In this document: positions 27,751 through 36,555 of the stretch, in pieces | How the letters are laid out: every line of letters starts with the position of its first letter | How positions within the stretch are numbered: the first letter of the stretch is position 1 | Assembly (NCBI RefSeq): GCF_017876405.1 | Contig: NZ_JAGINW010000001.1 | Coordinates: forward strand, 4,601,203-4,665,202 | Length of the DNA: 64,000 nt | Origin: Kibdelosporangium banguiense | GTDB lineage: Bacteria > Actinomycetota > Actinomycetes > Mycobacteriales > Pseudonocardiaceae | Direction: 5' to 3' | Made by a program: the position numbers and the translations under genes | Notes under the pieces: model-generated | What the model saw: the letters and a program-made list of their open reading frames with translations, nothing else | Told to the model about the DNA's origin: nothing | Databases searched by the model: none

Positions 27751-28467
27751 TCACACATCCTTCCGGCGAATCGAGATGGCAGCCGCACCAAGCGCCACGA
27801 CGACGTAAGCGGCTGACACCAATGGGTTTGTCACATTCGGCAGCAGCACCGAACTGACCCGGTCGTCCCACGGCCCGGGCAGGAACCGCACGAAGATCGG
27901 CAGGATGAACAACAACGCCACCACCGTGAACAGTGCGCCGGCCGTGGATCGAAAGACCGTGCCCAGGCCCAGTCCGACAAGCGCGATCACCATGACCAGC
28001 ACCGACGAGTGGATCAGTCCGGGTAACTCCGCCGAGATCGGCCTCGCATAGCCGGGAAATCCACGGTCCGCGAGAATCGAGTGGGCCACGAAGTACGTCG
28101 GTAAAGTGACCAGCAGCCCGGCGAGCAGAGCGACCACGGCGGCCACAGCCGCCTTGGCGCCCAGCACGGTCACACGCCGGGGCGCGACTGTGAGGCTTGT
28201 CCGGATCAGGCCGGTCGAGTACTCACCGGTGATCGCGAGAACGCCCAGTACAGCAAGACATAACTGGATCAACGGCGCGGTGGTGTCTTCGATCGAGCCG
28301 GATGTGAGGCGAGTCCGGCCCTCGGGTGACATTCCGTCCCACGTTTGCCCCCACGCCCAGGCCAGCACCATGCCCAGCACCGCTGTACCGAGCACGGCAG
28401 CCAGGACGAACCGGGTCGACCTGACCGATCGCATCTTCAACCATTCGGATACGAGAATCCCGTTCAT
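27751..28467 (-). CDS. ABC-2 type exporter permease (first of pair)
   Basis: This 238 aa polytopic protein begins MNGILVSEWLKMRSVRS. It follows the ATPase gene with no spacer (ATG directly after its stop) and precedes its paralogue by 4 bases, giving a three-gene export operon. The fold is that of ABC-2 exporters for lipids, lantibiotics or antibiotics. The substrate is unknown, but the divergent two-component genes suggest sensing of an envelope-active compound. Confidence 0.88.
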   Translation of the reverse strand: MNGILVSEWLKMRSVRSTRFVLAAVLGTAVLGMVLAWAWGQTWDGMSPEGRTRLTSGSIEDTTAPLIQLCLAVLGVLAITGEYSTGLIRTSLTVAPRRVTVLGAKAAVAAVVALLAGLLVTLPTYFVAHSILADRGFPGYARPISAELPGLIHSSVLVMVIALVGLGLGTVFRSTAGALFTVVALLFILPIFVRFLPGPWDDRVSSVLLPNVTNPLVSAAYVVVALGAAAISIRRKDV

Positions 28468-29373
28468 TTACTTCTCCCCAGCCTGGTAGTCGACGCTGTC
28501 GGCGGTGAGCGCCATGTACGCCTCTTCCAATGACGCGCTCCGAGAAGTCACCTCGTACAACGCGATGCCATGTTCTGCGGCAAGATCGCCGATCGTGGCC
28601 ACTTCCAGCCCCCGCACGCAAAGCCCACCGGCAGGGTCTTGCTCGACGTCCGCTCCCGCACCGGTGAGGACCGCGATGAGATCGGCCGCCCGCGGTGAAC
28701 GCACCAGCACCCCCTGGGAGAACCGGCGTGTCAGCTCATCGACTGTGGTGTCGCTGATCAACCGGCCGCGGCCGATGATCAGCAGCCGGTCCGCGGTCTG
28801 CTCCACCTCGCTCATCAGATGGCTGGAGACCAGTACGGTCCGGCCCTCGTCGGCAAGGGATCGGGTCAGCCTGCGGATCCACCGGACACCGTCGAGGTCC
28901 AGCCCGTTGACCGGCTCGTCGAGCATCAGCACGCCGGGGTCGCCGAGCAGCGCCGCGCCTATCCCGAGACGTTGCCGCATCCCGAGGGAGAAGTCACCGA
29001 CCCGGCGGCGCGCCACGCCCGCAAGGCCGACCTGTTCCATAATGGACACCACACGCGACTTTCCTATGCCGTTGGTGCTTGCCAGACAGAGAAGGTGGTC
29101 GAACGCTGTCCGTCCAGGATGGACCGCGTTCGCGTCGAGCAGGGCGCCGACCTCGTGCATGGGGTGGCTCAGCTGGTCGTAGCGGCGGCCGTTGACCAGC
29201 GCCTCACCGGACGTGGACGCGGCCAGGCACAACAACAATCGCATCGTGGTGGACTTGCCGGCGCCGTTCGGGCCGAGGAAGCCGGTCACGTGACCTGGCC
29301 TTACTTGTACGGTCAGCTCGTCGACCGCCGTCGTGGTTGCGTAGCGCTTGGTCAGGCGCGTCGTCTCGATCAC
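28468..29373 (-). CDS. ABC exporter ATP-binding protein
   Basis: A 301 aa ATPase with Walker A GPNGAGKSTTMRLLL near residue 40, signature motif FSLGMRQRLGIGAAL and Walker B GVLMLDEPVNGLD, followed by SSHLMSEVEQ. A C-terminal 75-residue accessory part is typical of drug/lantibiotic self-protection exporters. GTG 29373 (MIETTRLTKRYA) is preferred; GTG 29382 is possible. It is divergently transcribed from the histidine kinase, with 114 bases between them that must hold both promoters. Confidence 0.92.
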   Translation of the reverse strand: MIETTRLTKRYATTTAVDELTVQVRPGHVTGFLGPNGAGKSTTMRLLLCLAASTSGEALVNGRRYDQLSHPMHEVGALLDANAVHPGRTAFDHLLCLASTNGIGKSRVVSIMEQVGLAGVARRRVGDFSLGMRQRLGIGAALLGDPGVLMLDEPVNGLDLDGVRWIRRLTRSLADEGRTVLVSSHLMSEVEQTADRLLIIGRGRLISDTTVDELTRRFSQGVLVRSPRAADLIAVLTGAGADVEQDPAGGLCVRGLEVATIGDLAAEHGIALYEVTSRSASLEEAYMALTADSVDYQAGEK

Positions 29374-29487
29374 GCTGTCCACGTTCCCGCGTGGAGGCTG
29401 GTCGGCGCATCTGCCGCCAGACAGATCCTCGATCTCTATCTCGCGGCAGACGCGAAATGTCAGACCCACCCAGTAGCGTCGCCAGGC

Positions 29488-30633
29488 GTGGACGAAATCG
29501 ATGTCCGCCCGCTCTACAACGGGCTCTCGAAACGGCAGTGGTACAGCCTCGACGTCATGGGCGCCGTGGCCTACACGCTGCTGTTCGGCTCGCCCCTGGC
29601 GACGACGGAGCTGTTCCAGCAGCCGGACTGGCTGGTGTGGCTGTTCGCGGCAGGTATGGGCTTGCCGCTCATGGCCCGCAGGCGCTGGCCGTGGCAGGTG
29701 TTCCTATGGGTGTTCGCCGTGGCGACAGTCGCGTTGTGTTTCGGTATGCTCGGTGATCCCTTTGTCGCTCCTTCCTTTGCGCTCTACCTTGTGGCACTGA
29801 CCGCACGCAGACCGAACTGGGAGCCCACACTGTGGATCGCTCTGGTCAGCGTGACAATGCTGTTGCTCGTCGCGATGGCCCTGCCCATCCGCGAAACCTG
29901 GTCCACGCTGGGGCTGATCAGTGTGGGGCTGGCCGGGCTGGGTGGTTCATGGACGCTCGGCCGGACAGTACGTGATCGCCGGGCGAACATCATCCGTCAA
30001 GCCGACCGCGCGGTTACCGAGGAGCGGCTGCGAATCGCGCGCGAGCTGCACGACGTGATCGCACACAGTATGGGACTGATGGTGGTGAAGGCCGACGTCA
30101 CCAACCATCTGGTCGACGTACAGCCGGCGCAGGCACGGGAAGCATTACGTGTCATAGAAAAGACCGGACGTGACGCTTTGGTCGAGATGCGGCACATGCT
30201 CGGCGTGCTGCGAGCAGGCGGCAGTACCAAGGTCGAACTGACACCCGCGCCAGGCCCGAACGGTTTGCCCGAACTGGCCGAGCGGGCCGGACTGGCAGGC
30301 GTCCGCGTGGAGCTGGAAACCAGTGGCGTGGAGCGATTACCGGAGGGCATCGGGCTGTCGGTCTATCGAATAGTGCAGGAAGCACTGACCAATGTGGTCA
30401 GGCACGCGGCCCCGGCGAGATGCCGGATCGTGGTTGAGGCGGACGGAAAGGAGGTAAGGATCGATGTGACCGACGATGGCCCTGGCAGCCGGACGCTCCC
30501 TCGCCGAGCCGGCCACGGCCTGATCGGCATCCGGGAGCGAGTGATGATGTACGGCGGCACATTCGCCGCCGGCCCACAACCACAAAGAGGCTTCCGCCTC
30601 CAGGCTCGTTTACCTTATGGAGAAGCACAATGA
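29488..30633 (+). CDS. NarL-type sensor histidine kinase
   Basis: The product has 381 aa. Five hydrophobic helices (residues about 25-160) without a large extracellular sensor are followed by the HisKA_3 box RIARELHDVIAHSMG with the phospho-accepting His, the N-box LSVYRIVQEALTNVVRHA, and the ATP lid region GHGLIGIRERVMMYGG. The GTG at 29488 starts MDEIDVRPLYNGLSKRQ. The frame is open far upstream but runs antisense through the ABC ATPase. Its likely partner regulator is at 31682, beyond an IS remnant. The ATGA at 30630 couples it to a following frame. Confidence 0.9.
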   Translation: MDEIDVRPLYNGLSKRQWYSLDVMGAVAYTLLFGSPLATTELFQQPDWLVWLFAAGMGLPLMARRRWPWQVFLWVFAVATVALCFGMLGDPFVAPSFALYLVALTARRPNWEPTLWIALVSVTMLLLVAMALPIRETWSTLGLISVGLAGLGGSWTLGRTVRDRRANIIRQADRAVTEERLRIARELHDVIAHSMGLMVVKADVTNHLVDVQPAQAREALRVIEKTGRDALVEMRHMLGVLRAGGSTKVELTPAPGPNGLPELAERAGLAGVRVELETSGVERLPEGIGLSVYRIVQEALTNVVRHAAPARCRIVVEADGKEVRIDVTDDGPGSRTLPRRAGHGLIGIRERVMMYGGTFAAGPQPQRGFRLQARLPYGEAQ

Positions 30634-30941
30634 CTGAGCTACCGCAGACACCAGTGGACTCGGCGATCCGCCGTTCAACCGCGCAAACCAAGATCGCCGC
30701 CGGGACACACCTCGATGGACTGCCCACCGACAAGAAGGCCGAGCTGGCGACACTGTGGACGGAGAACCACCGGAGTTGGCTGGTAATGGTGGCAGGGAGC
30801 AGTATCCGGCGTATGTGGCCGACGCTGCGGCACGAGAGCGGGCGCGGCTGCCGAAGACGGCGAAGCTGGCCGATCCGGGCAGTAGCCGGTTGCGGGAGTA
30901 TGCGCGGGCGCGCTGGGAGGATCGGTGGTCACCGGAGCTGA
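30630..30941 (+). CDS. Chimeric ORF: 5' end of an unknown gene fused out of frame to an IS30 remnant
   Basis: The ATG overlaps the kinase stop (ATGA) and has GGAGAAG ahead of it, so the first 45 codons look like a genuine coupled gene (MTELPQTPVDSAIRRST ... KKAELATLWTENHRSW). From about 30771 the DNA is IS30 transposase sequence in another frame, so the remaining residues are an Arg-rich read-through. I do not recognise the N-terminal part. It is probably a gene cut short by insertion of the IS element. Confidence 0.45.
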   Translation: MTELPQTPVDSAIRRSTAQTKIAAGTHLDGLPTDKKAELATLWTENHRSWLVMVAGSSIRRMWPTLRHESGRGCRRRRSWPIRAVAGCGSMRGRAGRIGGHRS

Positions 30942-31396
30942 TCTCGGCCAGGCTGGTCACCGAGTTTCCCGGCCAGCCGCAGATGCGGGTGTCGCACGAG
31001 ACGATCTATCAGTCGCTGTTCGTGCAGGGCCGGGGTGCGCTGCGCCGAGAGCTGACCCAGTGTCTGCGCACCGGGCGAGCGCTGGGTTAACCCCGCTGGC
31101 AGACCCAGGCCCGGGCGGCTCGGCCGCCGCGGATCCTGGATCTGGTCGAGATCAGCCAGCGGCCTGCGAAGGCCGCCGACTGGGCGGTGCCCTGGCACTG
31201 GGAAGGCGATCTGATCGTCGGCTCGGCGATCGCCACCTTGATCGAGCGCAGCAGCCGGTACTGCCTGCTGCTGCACCTGCCCCACGGGCACGACCAGGTC
31301 ACCCTGGCCACCGATCAACGACCGAATGGATCCGTCCAGGCTTTGAGGCGGCTTTCTTCGCAAGGGAGACCCGATAAACGTGTGCCTATTCATTGA
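30771..31396 (+). pseudogene. Degenerate IS30-family transposase
   Basis: One frame reads GNGGREQYPAYVADAAARER, then WEDRWSPELISARLVTEFPG and RVSHETIYQSLFVQGRGALRRELTQCLRTGRAL, which is the central part of IS30-type transposases. A TAA at 31088-31090 interrupts it. The same frame resumes as DWAVPWHWEGDLIVGSAIATLIERSSRYCLLLHLP, the start of the DDE catalytic core. The N-terminal helix-turn-helix part and the later acidic catalytic residues are missing, and the tail becomes unrelated near 31310. No clear terminal repeats were found. It is inactive. Confidence 0.85.
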
Positions 31397-31681
31397 GGCG
31401 AAAACGCCGGCAGCACCGGCAATGTCTAGCCTTCCCGGGATTTCTTATGTACGGCAACAGTTATCGACACGCACTCGTGCGGAGGCATCAGCCCCACCGC
31501 CTCCGGAAACATTCCGGGCCGCGATAGGCTGAACGACCCTTGACCTTGTATGCGTTGGTGGGCCGTGGTGTCGTTGGCGCGGGGAAGGGCCGTCGACCAG
31601 GAGAGCGGTACTGAGCAAGGATTGGGGCAATGAAGGGTGGGGTGATTCGTGTGTGCATGTGGTCAGGGGTGAGTGTGCGAC
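31397..31681. other. Gene-free stretch between the IS remnant and the response regulator
   Basis: These 285 bases contain no supported coding frame. CGCCGGCAGCACCGGC near 31405 is a short imperfect repeat. The last 60 bases are G/T-rich and presumably contain the promoter used by the response regulator, but no -35/-10 pair stands out. Confidence 0.4.
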
Positions 31682-32350
31682 ATGATCCGTGTTGTTGTTG
31701 CTGATGATCAGGTGTTGCTGAGGGAGAGCTTTCAGGCTGTCATCGATGCCCAGCCGGATCTCTGCGTGGTGGGGGCGGCCGGTACTGGGCAGGAGGCGGT
31801 CGACTTGGCCGCACGGGAGCAGCCTGATGTCGTGCTCATGGATGTTCGGATGCCGGAGATGGATGGCATCGAGGCCACCCGGCTGGTCTGTGCCGCACAG
31901 CCGTCGGTGCGGGTGCTCATCCTCACCATGTTCGACCTCGATGCTTACGTCTACTCCGCGCTGCGGGCCGGAGCCAGTGGCTTCTTGCTCAAGGACGCTC
32001 CGTCGGCCGATCTGCTGGCCGCTGTCCGGACTGTCGCGGCTGGTGAGGGGTTGTTGGCGCCGACGGTCACCCGCCGGTTGATCGACGAGTTCGCCAGGCG
32101 GCCGGAGCCGCGGCGGGCAGCGCATGAACTGGACAAACTCACTGAGCGTGAACTGGAGGTGCTGACCTTGGTCGCCAGGGGGCTGACGAACGCGGAGATC
32201 GCCGAGCAGTTGCACGTGAGCCACGGGACGGTGAAGACGCACGTCAGTCATTTGCTGGCGAAGATCGAGGCGCGTGACCGTGCGCAACTGATCATCGTGG
32301 CGTATGAGACCGGCCTTGTCTCGGCTGCTCTGACGTTACGTGGACAATGA
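31682..32350 (+). CDS. NarL/FixJ-type response regulator
   Basis: A 222 aa protein. Receiver domain residues 1-120 have the acidic pocket ([12 protein letters not shown]), the phospho-accepting Asp in [15 protein letters not shown], and conserved Thr/Lys in ILTMFDLD and GFLLKDA. A LuxR-type helix-turn-helix at the C-terminus follows ([25 protein letters not shown]). ATG 31682 is the first codon that begins the receiver correctly. It is the natural partner of the HisKA_3 kinase 1 kb upstream. Presumed targets include the divergent ABC exporter. Confidence 0.93.
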   Translation: MIRVVVADDQVLLRESFQAVIDAQPDLCVVGAAGTGQEAVDLAAREQPDVVLMDVRMPEMDGIEATRLVCAAQPSVRVLILTMFDLDAYVYSALRAGASGFLLKDAPSADLLAAVRTVAAGEGLLAPTVTRRLIDEFARRPEPRRAAHELDKLTERELEVLTLVARGLTNAEIAEQLHVSHGTVKTHVSHLLAKIEARDRAQLIIVAYETGLVSAALTLRGQ

Positions 32351-32354
32351 ACCG

Positions 32355-32915
32355 GTGAGTACCGAGAGCAACCCGGAGGAGCCCAGGCCACCGCGCAAGG
32401 CATTGATCCTGCTGAGCACGGCTGTGGTGGTGTTCGCGCTGGACCTCGTGACCAAGGTCGTGGCGCTGGCGCAACTGGAGGGCCAGGAGCCGGTACGGGT
32501 CCTGGGCGGGCTGGTCTACCTGCAGATCGTCCGCAATCCGGGTGCCGCGTTCTCGATAGCCACCGGCATGACGTGGGTGCTCGCCCTGGTCGCCGTGGGT
32601 GTGGTGGTCGCGATCATCTGGATCCTGCCGAAGCTGCGTTCGACCGGCTGGGCCGTGGGTCTCGGGCTGGTGCTGGCCGGGGCGCTGGGCAACCTCGTCG
32701 ACCGGTTCTTCCGGGCGCCCGGGCCGTTGCGTGGCCATGTGGTCGACTTCGTGTCGTTGTTCGGTCCCAACGGTGAGTACTGGCCGGTCTTCAACGTCGC
32801 GGACTCCAGCATCGTGGCCGGCGGGATCTTGATCGTCGTGTTGTCCCTGCTCGGGCACGAGTACGACGGCCGCCGGTCCAAGCACAAGAAACCGGAGGCC
32901 TCGGCCAGTGAGTGA
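32355..32915 (+). CDS. lspA: Lipoprotein signal peptidase LspA
   Basis: LspA (186 aa) cleaves prolipoproteins after lipidation. Four membrane helices and the catalytic Asp pair are seen in GNLVDRFFR and FNVADSSIV. The motif [10 protein letters not shown] near the start and [14 protein letters not shown] are family signatures. GTG 32355 lies 5 bases after the response regulator stop; GTG 32340 would overlap it. A basic cytoplasmic tail ([12 protein letters not shown]) ends the protein. The stop overlaps the next gene by 8 bases. Confidence 0.95.
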   Translation: MSTESNPEEPRPPRKALILLSTAVVVFALDLVTKVVALAQLEGQEPVRVLGGLVYLQIVRNPGAAFSIATGMTWVLALVAVGVVVAIIWILPKLRSTGWAVGLGLVLAGALGNLVDRFFRAPGPLRGHVVDFVSLFGPNGEYWPVFNVADSSIVAGGILIVVLSLLGHEYDGRRSKHKKPEASASE

Positions 32916-33837
32916 TCTGCGTACGTTGCCAGTTCCCGACGGCCTGGACGGCATGCGGGTGGATGCCGGGCTGTCCAAGCTGCTCGGGTTGTCCCGGACG
33001 GCCGTGGCGGCGATCGCCGAGTCCGGTGACGTCGTGATCGACGGCAGGCCGGCCGGCAAGTCCGACCGGCTGGTGGCCGGGACGATGCTGGAGGTGACGC
33101 TGCCGGCGCCGGAGCGTCCGGTCCAGCTGATGCCGGTCCCGGTCGACGGCCTGCAGATCTTGTTCGAGGACGACGACATCGTCGTGGTCGACAAGCCGGT
33201 GGGCGTGGCGGCGCATCCGAGCCCAGGGTGGACCGGGCCCACGGTCATCGGCGGGCTGGCCGCGGCCGGCGTGCGGGTGTCGACGTCGGGCGCGGCCGAG
33301 CGGCAGGGTGTGGTGCACCGGCTGGACGTCGGCACGACTGGCGTGATGGTCGTGGCCAAGAGCGAGCATGCCTACACGGTTCTCAAGCGGGCGTTCAAGG
33401 AACGCACGGTGGAGAAGATCTATCACGCGGTTGTGCAGGGGCATCCGGACCCGACGTCGGGCACCATCGATGCCCCCATCGACCGGCACCCGAAGCACGA
33501 CTACAAGTTCGCGGTGGTCGCGTCCGGACGGCCGAGCGTGACCCACTATGAGGTGCTGGAGGCCTTCCGGGCGGCTTCCCTGGTGGAGGTGAAACTGGAG
33601 ACGGGACGTACACACCAGATCCGGGTGCACTTCTCTGCGCTGCGTCATCCATGCGTCGGCGACTTGACTTACGGTGCGGATCCGGTACTGGCCAAGCGGC
33701 TCGGCGTCACGCGCCAATGGCTGCACGCCCGGGCGCTCGGGTTCGATCACCCCTCGGACGGCCGCTGGGTGGAGTTCACCAGCGACTATCCCGAAGACCT
33801 CACGACCGCACTGGGACGGCTGCGCTCCGAGTCCTGA
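32908..33837 (+). CDS. RluD/RluA-family 23S rRNA pseudouridine synthase
   Basis: The product has 309 aa. An N-terminal S4 RNA-binding domain (residues about 15-75, [31 protein letters not shown]) is followed by the synthase domain. The catalytic Asp is in [17 protein letters not shown], and [19 protein letters not shown] is conserved. Pairing with lspA is the standard arrangement. GTG start at 32908 overlaps lspA. Confidence 0.94.
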   Translation: MSDLRTLPVPDGLDGMRVDAGLSKLLGLSRTAVAAIAESGDVVIDGRPAGKSDRLVAGTMLEVTLPAPERPVQLMPVPVDGLQILFEDDDIVVVDKPVGVAAHPSPGWTGPTVIGGLAAAGVRVSTSGAAERQGVVHRLDVGTTGVMVVAKSEHAYTVLKRAFKERTVEKIYHAVVQGHPDPTSGTIDAPIDRHPKHDYKFAVVASGRPSVTHYEVLEAFRAASLVEVKLETGRTHQIRVHFSALRHPCVGDLTYGADPVLAKRLGVTRQWLHARALGFDHPSDGRWVEFTSDYPEDLTTALGRLRSES

Positions 33838-33868
33838 TCGGGCTCAAACGTGCAGGGAGCCTGCCGGT

Positions 33869-34984
33869 TCAGAGCTCGACGGTCCAGGTCAGCGCACGGC
33901 TGTTGTCGTCCGGACGGGGGCTCCAGCGGATGGCTGTGACCTCGAAATTCTCGGGCAGGACGTAGACGGTGTGGCCGCCGGCCGTCTCGCCGGGGGCGAC
34001 GCCGATGCGGTGGGGCGGGCGCGAGGAGAGCGACACGGGCGCCTTGGAGACGGTCTGGCCGTCCTTGGTGATCAGCACCAGGTAGAGGTCGGGCAGTGAG
34101 TTGAAGGGCTGGGCTCCCTTGTTGACCATCTCGGTGTGCACGACCACCGAGCGTTCGCCGTCCTGCAGGCGGTAGCCGGCCGCGGTGAAGAGGAAGTCGG
34201 CGGGGTCGACCAGTTCGACCAGCTGGATCGCCAGGAGCTCGCCGTCCAGCCCTTCGGCTTCGAGGGTGCCGCCGACCTTGCCGGTGCGGGCCTGGACCGT
34301 GCGGACCGGCCGGGTTTGCTGCTGGACCTGGACGGCAGCGGCAGCAGCGGCCGGTTGGTCGCCGCGTGCCCATGAGGACGATTGGGGTGGCCCCCACGTG
34401 CTCATCACTGGGTCCGGCGGCGCGGGCGGCTGAGCTGGGACGGGCTGGCTGGGCGGGAACGGCTGCGGGGGCTGGTACTGCGGCGGGGCGTACCCGGCTT
34501 GCAGCCCGGCGTGCACATTGACCGGATAGGGAGCTGGGGCCGGATAAGGGCCGGAAGGCGTGACTGCCGGGTGGCCCCCGGATGTCGGATAAGGCCCTGA
34601 CGGTGTGCTCACCGAGTAGGCACCTGACGGGGTGCCAGTCGAGTACACGCCGGACGGAGTGCCCTGCGGGTAGGGCCCTGAGGGCGTTGCGTTCGGGTAT
34701 GGGGTGCTCATCGGGTAGGCGCCAGAGGGGGTTCCCTGCACCGGATACGCGGTGGACGGGTATCCGCCGGGCGGAGCGACCGCGGCGAGCGCCGCACGGA
34801 TCCCGTTCGGGTCGCATTCCACGCCCACCACCAAGGGCAGGCCGTTGGCGGACAGCGCGACAAGCCGGGAGGCCACCTCCCGGGGATCCATTCCCATCCG
34901 GGCGGCGACCTCGTGCACAGCCGCCCGGCCCGTCTCGGCGACGAGGCTGAGCAGGCGGACATCCACGGGATCGGGGGCTACCAC
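33869..34984 (-). CDS. AsnC-like N-terminal domain protein with TPSG-x-Tyr repeats
   Basis: The 371 aa product is not assigned to a characterised family. Residues about 4-70 look like an AsnC/Lrp-type winged helix (VRLLSLVAETGRAAVHEVAARMGMDPREVASRLVAL). A 150-residue Pro/Tyr/Ser-rich region then contains six TPSG-x-Tyr units. A C-terminal beta-rich domain of about 130 aa follows (LLAIQLVELVDPADFL ... EMVNKGAQPF ... WTVEL). It converges on rluD with a 31-base gap. GTG 34984 is chosen because the helix-turn-helix part starts there; the frame is open to 35071. The combination suggests a DNA-associated protein with a low-complexity spacer. Confidence 0.72.
   Translation of the reverse strand: MVAPDPVDVRLLSLVAETGRAAVHEVAARMGMDPREVASRLVALSANGLPLVVGVECDPNGIRAALAAVAPPGGYPSTAYPVQGTPSGAYPMSTPYPNATPSGPYPQGTPSGVYSTGTPSGAYSVSTPSGPYPTSGGHPAVTPSGPYPAPAPYPVNVHAGLQAGYAPPQYQPPQPFPPSQPVPAQPPAPPDPVMSTWGPPQSSSWARGDQPAAAAAAVQVQQQTRPVRTVQARTGKVGGTLEAEGLDGELLAIQLVELVDPADFLFTAAGYRLQDGERSVVVHTEMVNKGAQPFNSLPDLYLVLITKDGQTVSKAPVSLSSRPPHRIGVAPGETAGGHTVYVLPENFEVTAIRWSPRPDDNSRALTWTVEL
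34545..34740 (-). repeat. Coding repeats for TPSG-x-Tyr units
   Basis: Six copies of a Thr-Pro-Ser-Gly-x-Tyr unit are spaced 8-16 residues apart in the protein above. The DNA copies differ at third positions, so the repeat is old or selected at protein level. Such Pro/Tyr repeats are intrinsically disordered. Confidence 0.7.
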
Positions 34985-35148
34985 GACTCGAGACGCTACC
35001 TCGTCACAGTGATCAACGCGTGCAACCCCGCACGGCCTCGCCCGAACGGGCCGGATCGGGTCTCTTGTCATTGATCAATATCTGGCAGAGGATACGGGCC
35101 ACCTACCGTCAGCGGTGTTGGTCAAATCTTCACATGGGAGGCGCGACG

Positions 35149-36555
35149 ATGCGACTTAAGCCCCTGTTACCCCTGCTGGCGGTCATGACTGTGCTGTCTG
35201 TGCTGTCTGCGGGATGTGTCGGCAAACCCGCCGAGACCAGCACCGGCCAGAACGCCGACGTCAAGCAGTTCAGCCTGACGATCAGCTCCAACGCGATCGC
35301 GGGCGGCAAGAACGCGAACATCGCCAAGTGGACCGAAGAGTATGTGATCCCGAAGTTCGTCGAGGCCCAGAAGGCCAAGGGCGTCACCGCCACGGTCAAG
35401 TTCGAGGGCAACGGCGCGGACGACAAGGACTACAAGACCAAGGTCGCGCTGGACCTCAAGACCGGTGGTGGCGCCGACATCCAGGAGATCGACGGCATCT
35501 GGCTGGGCGAGTTCGCGCAGGCGGGCCAGGCCAGGCCGCTGGCGGACCTGGTCGGCAAGGACAAAGTGGACACCTGGGAGGGCTGGTCGAAGATCCCTCA
35601 GGCGGTCGCCGCGCTCGCCGACTTCGACGGCAGGAGGTACGGCATTCCGGTCGGCACTGACGGCCGTGTCCTGTACTTCAACAAGAAGCTCTTCGCACAG
35701 GAGGGGTTACCCGCCGACTGGCAACCGCGCAGCTGGGACGACGTCCTGTCGGCGGGCGAGAAGCTCAAAGCCGTCCCGGGCATCGTGCCGATCCAGCTCA
35801 ACGCGGGCACCGCGATGACCGAGGCGGCCAGCATGCAGGGTGTTCTGCCTGTCCTCGTGGGCACGGGCAAGCCGATCTACGACTCGGGCAAGTGGCAGGG
35901 CGCGACCCAGAACATCAAGGACACGCTCGGGCTCTACCAGAAGATCTACTCCGGCCGCCTGGGTGACCCGTTGCTGCAGCAGGAGGCCAAGGGCCGGGAC
36001 AAGTCGTTCAGCCAGTTCGCCGACAGCAGGATCGGCATCCTGCTGGAGAGCGACTACTTCTGGCGTGCGGTGATCAACCCGGCCAACGGTGTCGCCAAGA
36101 TGGCCGACCGGGACACGGCGGTCGGCTGGGCGAAGATCCCCGCCAGGCAGCCGGGTGCGGGCGTCGGCGGCCAGGACTTCGTGAGCATGTCCGGCGGCAG
36201 CGTCCGGGTGATCAACCCGAACACCAAGTTCCCGCAGCAGGCTTGGGAACTGTTGCAGTTCATGAACTCGTTCGACGCCACCAAGGCGCGCGTGTCCAGC
36301 ACCCCGCAGGTGACCACGCGCACGGACGTGAACGACGAGGTCCTCAAGGCCGATCCGATGCTCACGTATGTGTCCAAAGAGGTCCTGCCGATCACTCGCT
36401 ATCGGCCTGGCCTGGCCGAGTACACGCAGGTCTCAGCGGCGCTGCAGCAGGCCACGCTGGACGTGGTGACCGGCAAGAGCCCCGATGAGGCCGCGGCTGC
36501 CTACCAGCAGGCCGTGGTGAAGGCGGTCGGCGAGGCCAACGTTGCCACAGGCTGA
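35149..36555 (+). CDS. ABC importer substrate-binding lipoprotein (carbohydrate type)
   Basis: A 468 aa family 1 extracellular binding protein. The lipoprotein signal peptide (PLLPLLAVMTVLSVLSAGC) has its lipobox Cys at residue about 24. The mature part carries LTISSNAIAGGKNANIAKW, ADIQEIDGIWLGEFAQAG and GRRYGIPVGTDGRVLYFNK, as in sugar-binding proteins. ATG 35149 follows GGGAGG. It is first in a four-gene importer operon with two permeases and an ATPase. The ligand cannot be named. Confidence 0.9.
   Translation: MRLKPLLPLLAVMTVLSVLSAGCVGKPAETSTGQNADVKQFSLTISSNAIAGGKNANIAKWTEEYVIPKFVEAQKAKGVTATVKFEGNGADDKDYKTKVALDLKTGGGADIQEIDGIWLGEFAQAGQARPLADLVGKDKVDTWEGWSKIPQAVAALADFDGRRYGIPVGTDGRVLYFNKKLFAQEGLPADWQPRSWDDVLSAGEKLKAVPGIVPIQLNAGTAMTEAASMQGVLPVLVGTGKPIYDSGKWQGATQNIKDTLGLYQKIYSGRLGDPLLQQEAKGRDKSFSQFADSRIGILLESDYFWRAVINPANGVAKMADRDTAVGWAKIPARQPGAGVGGQDFVSMSGGSVRVINPNTKFPQQAWELLQFMNSFDATKARVSSTPQVTTRTDVNDEVLKADPMLTYVSKEVLPITRYRPGLAEYTQVSAALQQATLDVVTGKSPDEAAAAYQQAVVKAVGEANVATG

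Noticed and set aside
28819-29487. Upstream extension of the histidine kinase
   Set aside because: It runs antisense through the ABC ATPase and has no domain; GTG 29488 gives a normal kinase.
30755-31396. Active IS30 element
   Set aside because: Internal TAA, missing N-terminal domain, missing later catalytic residues and no terminal repeats.
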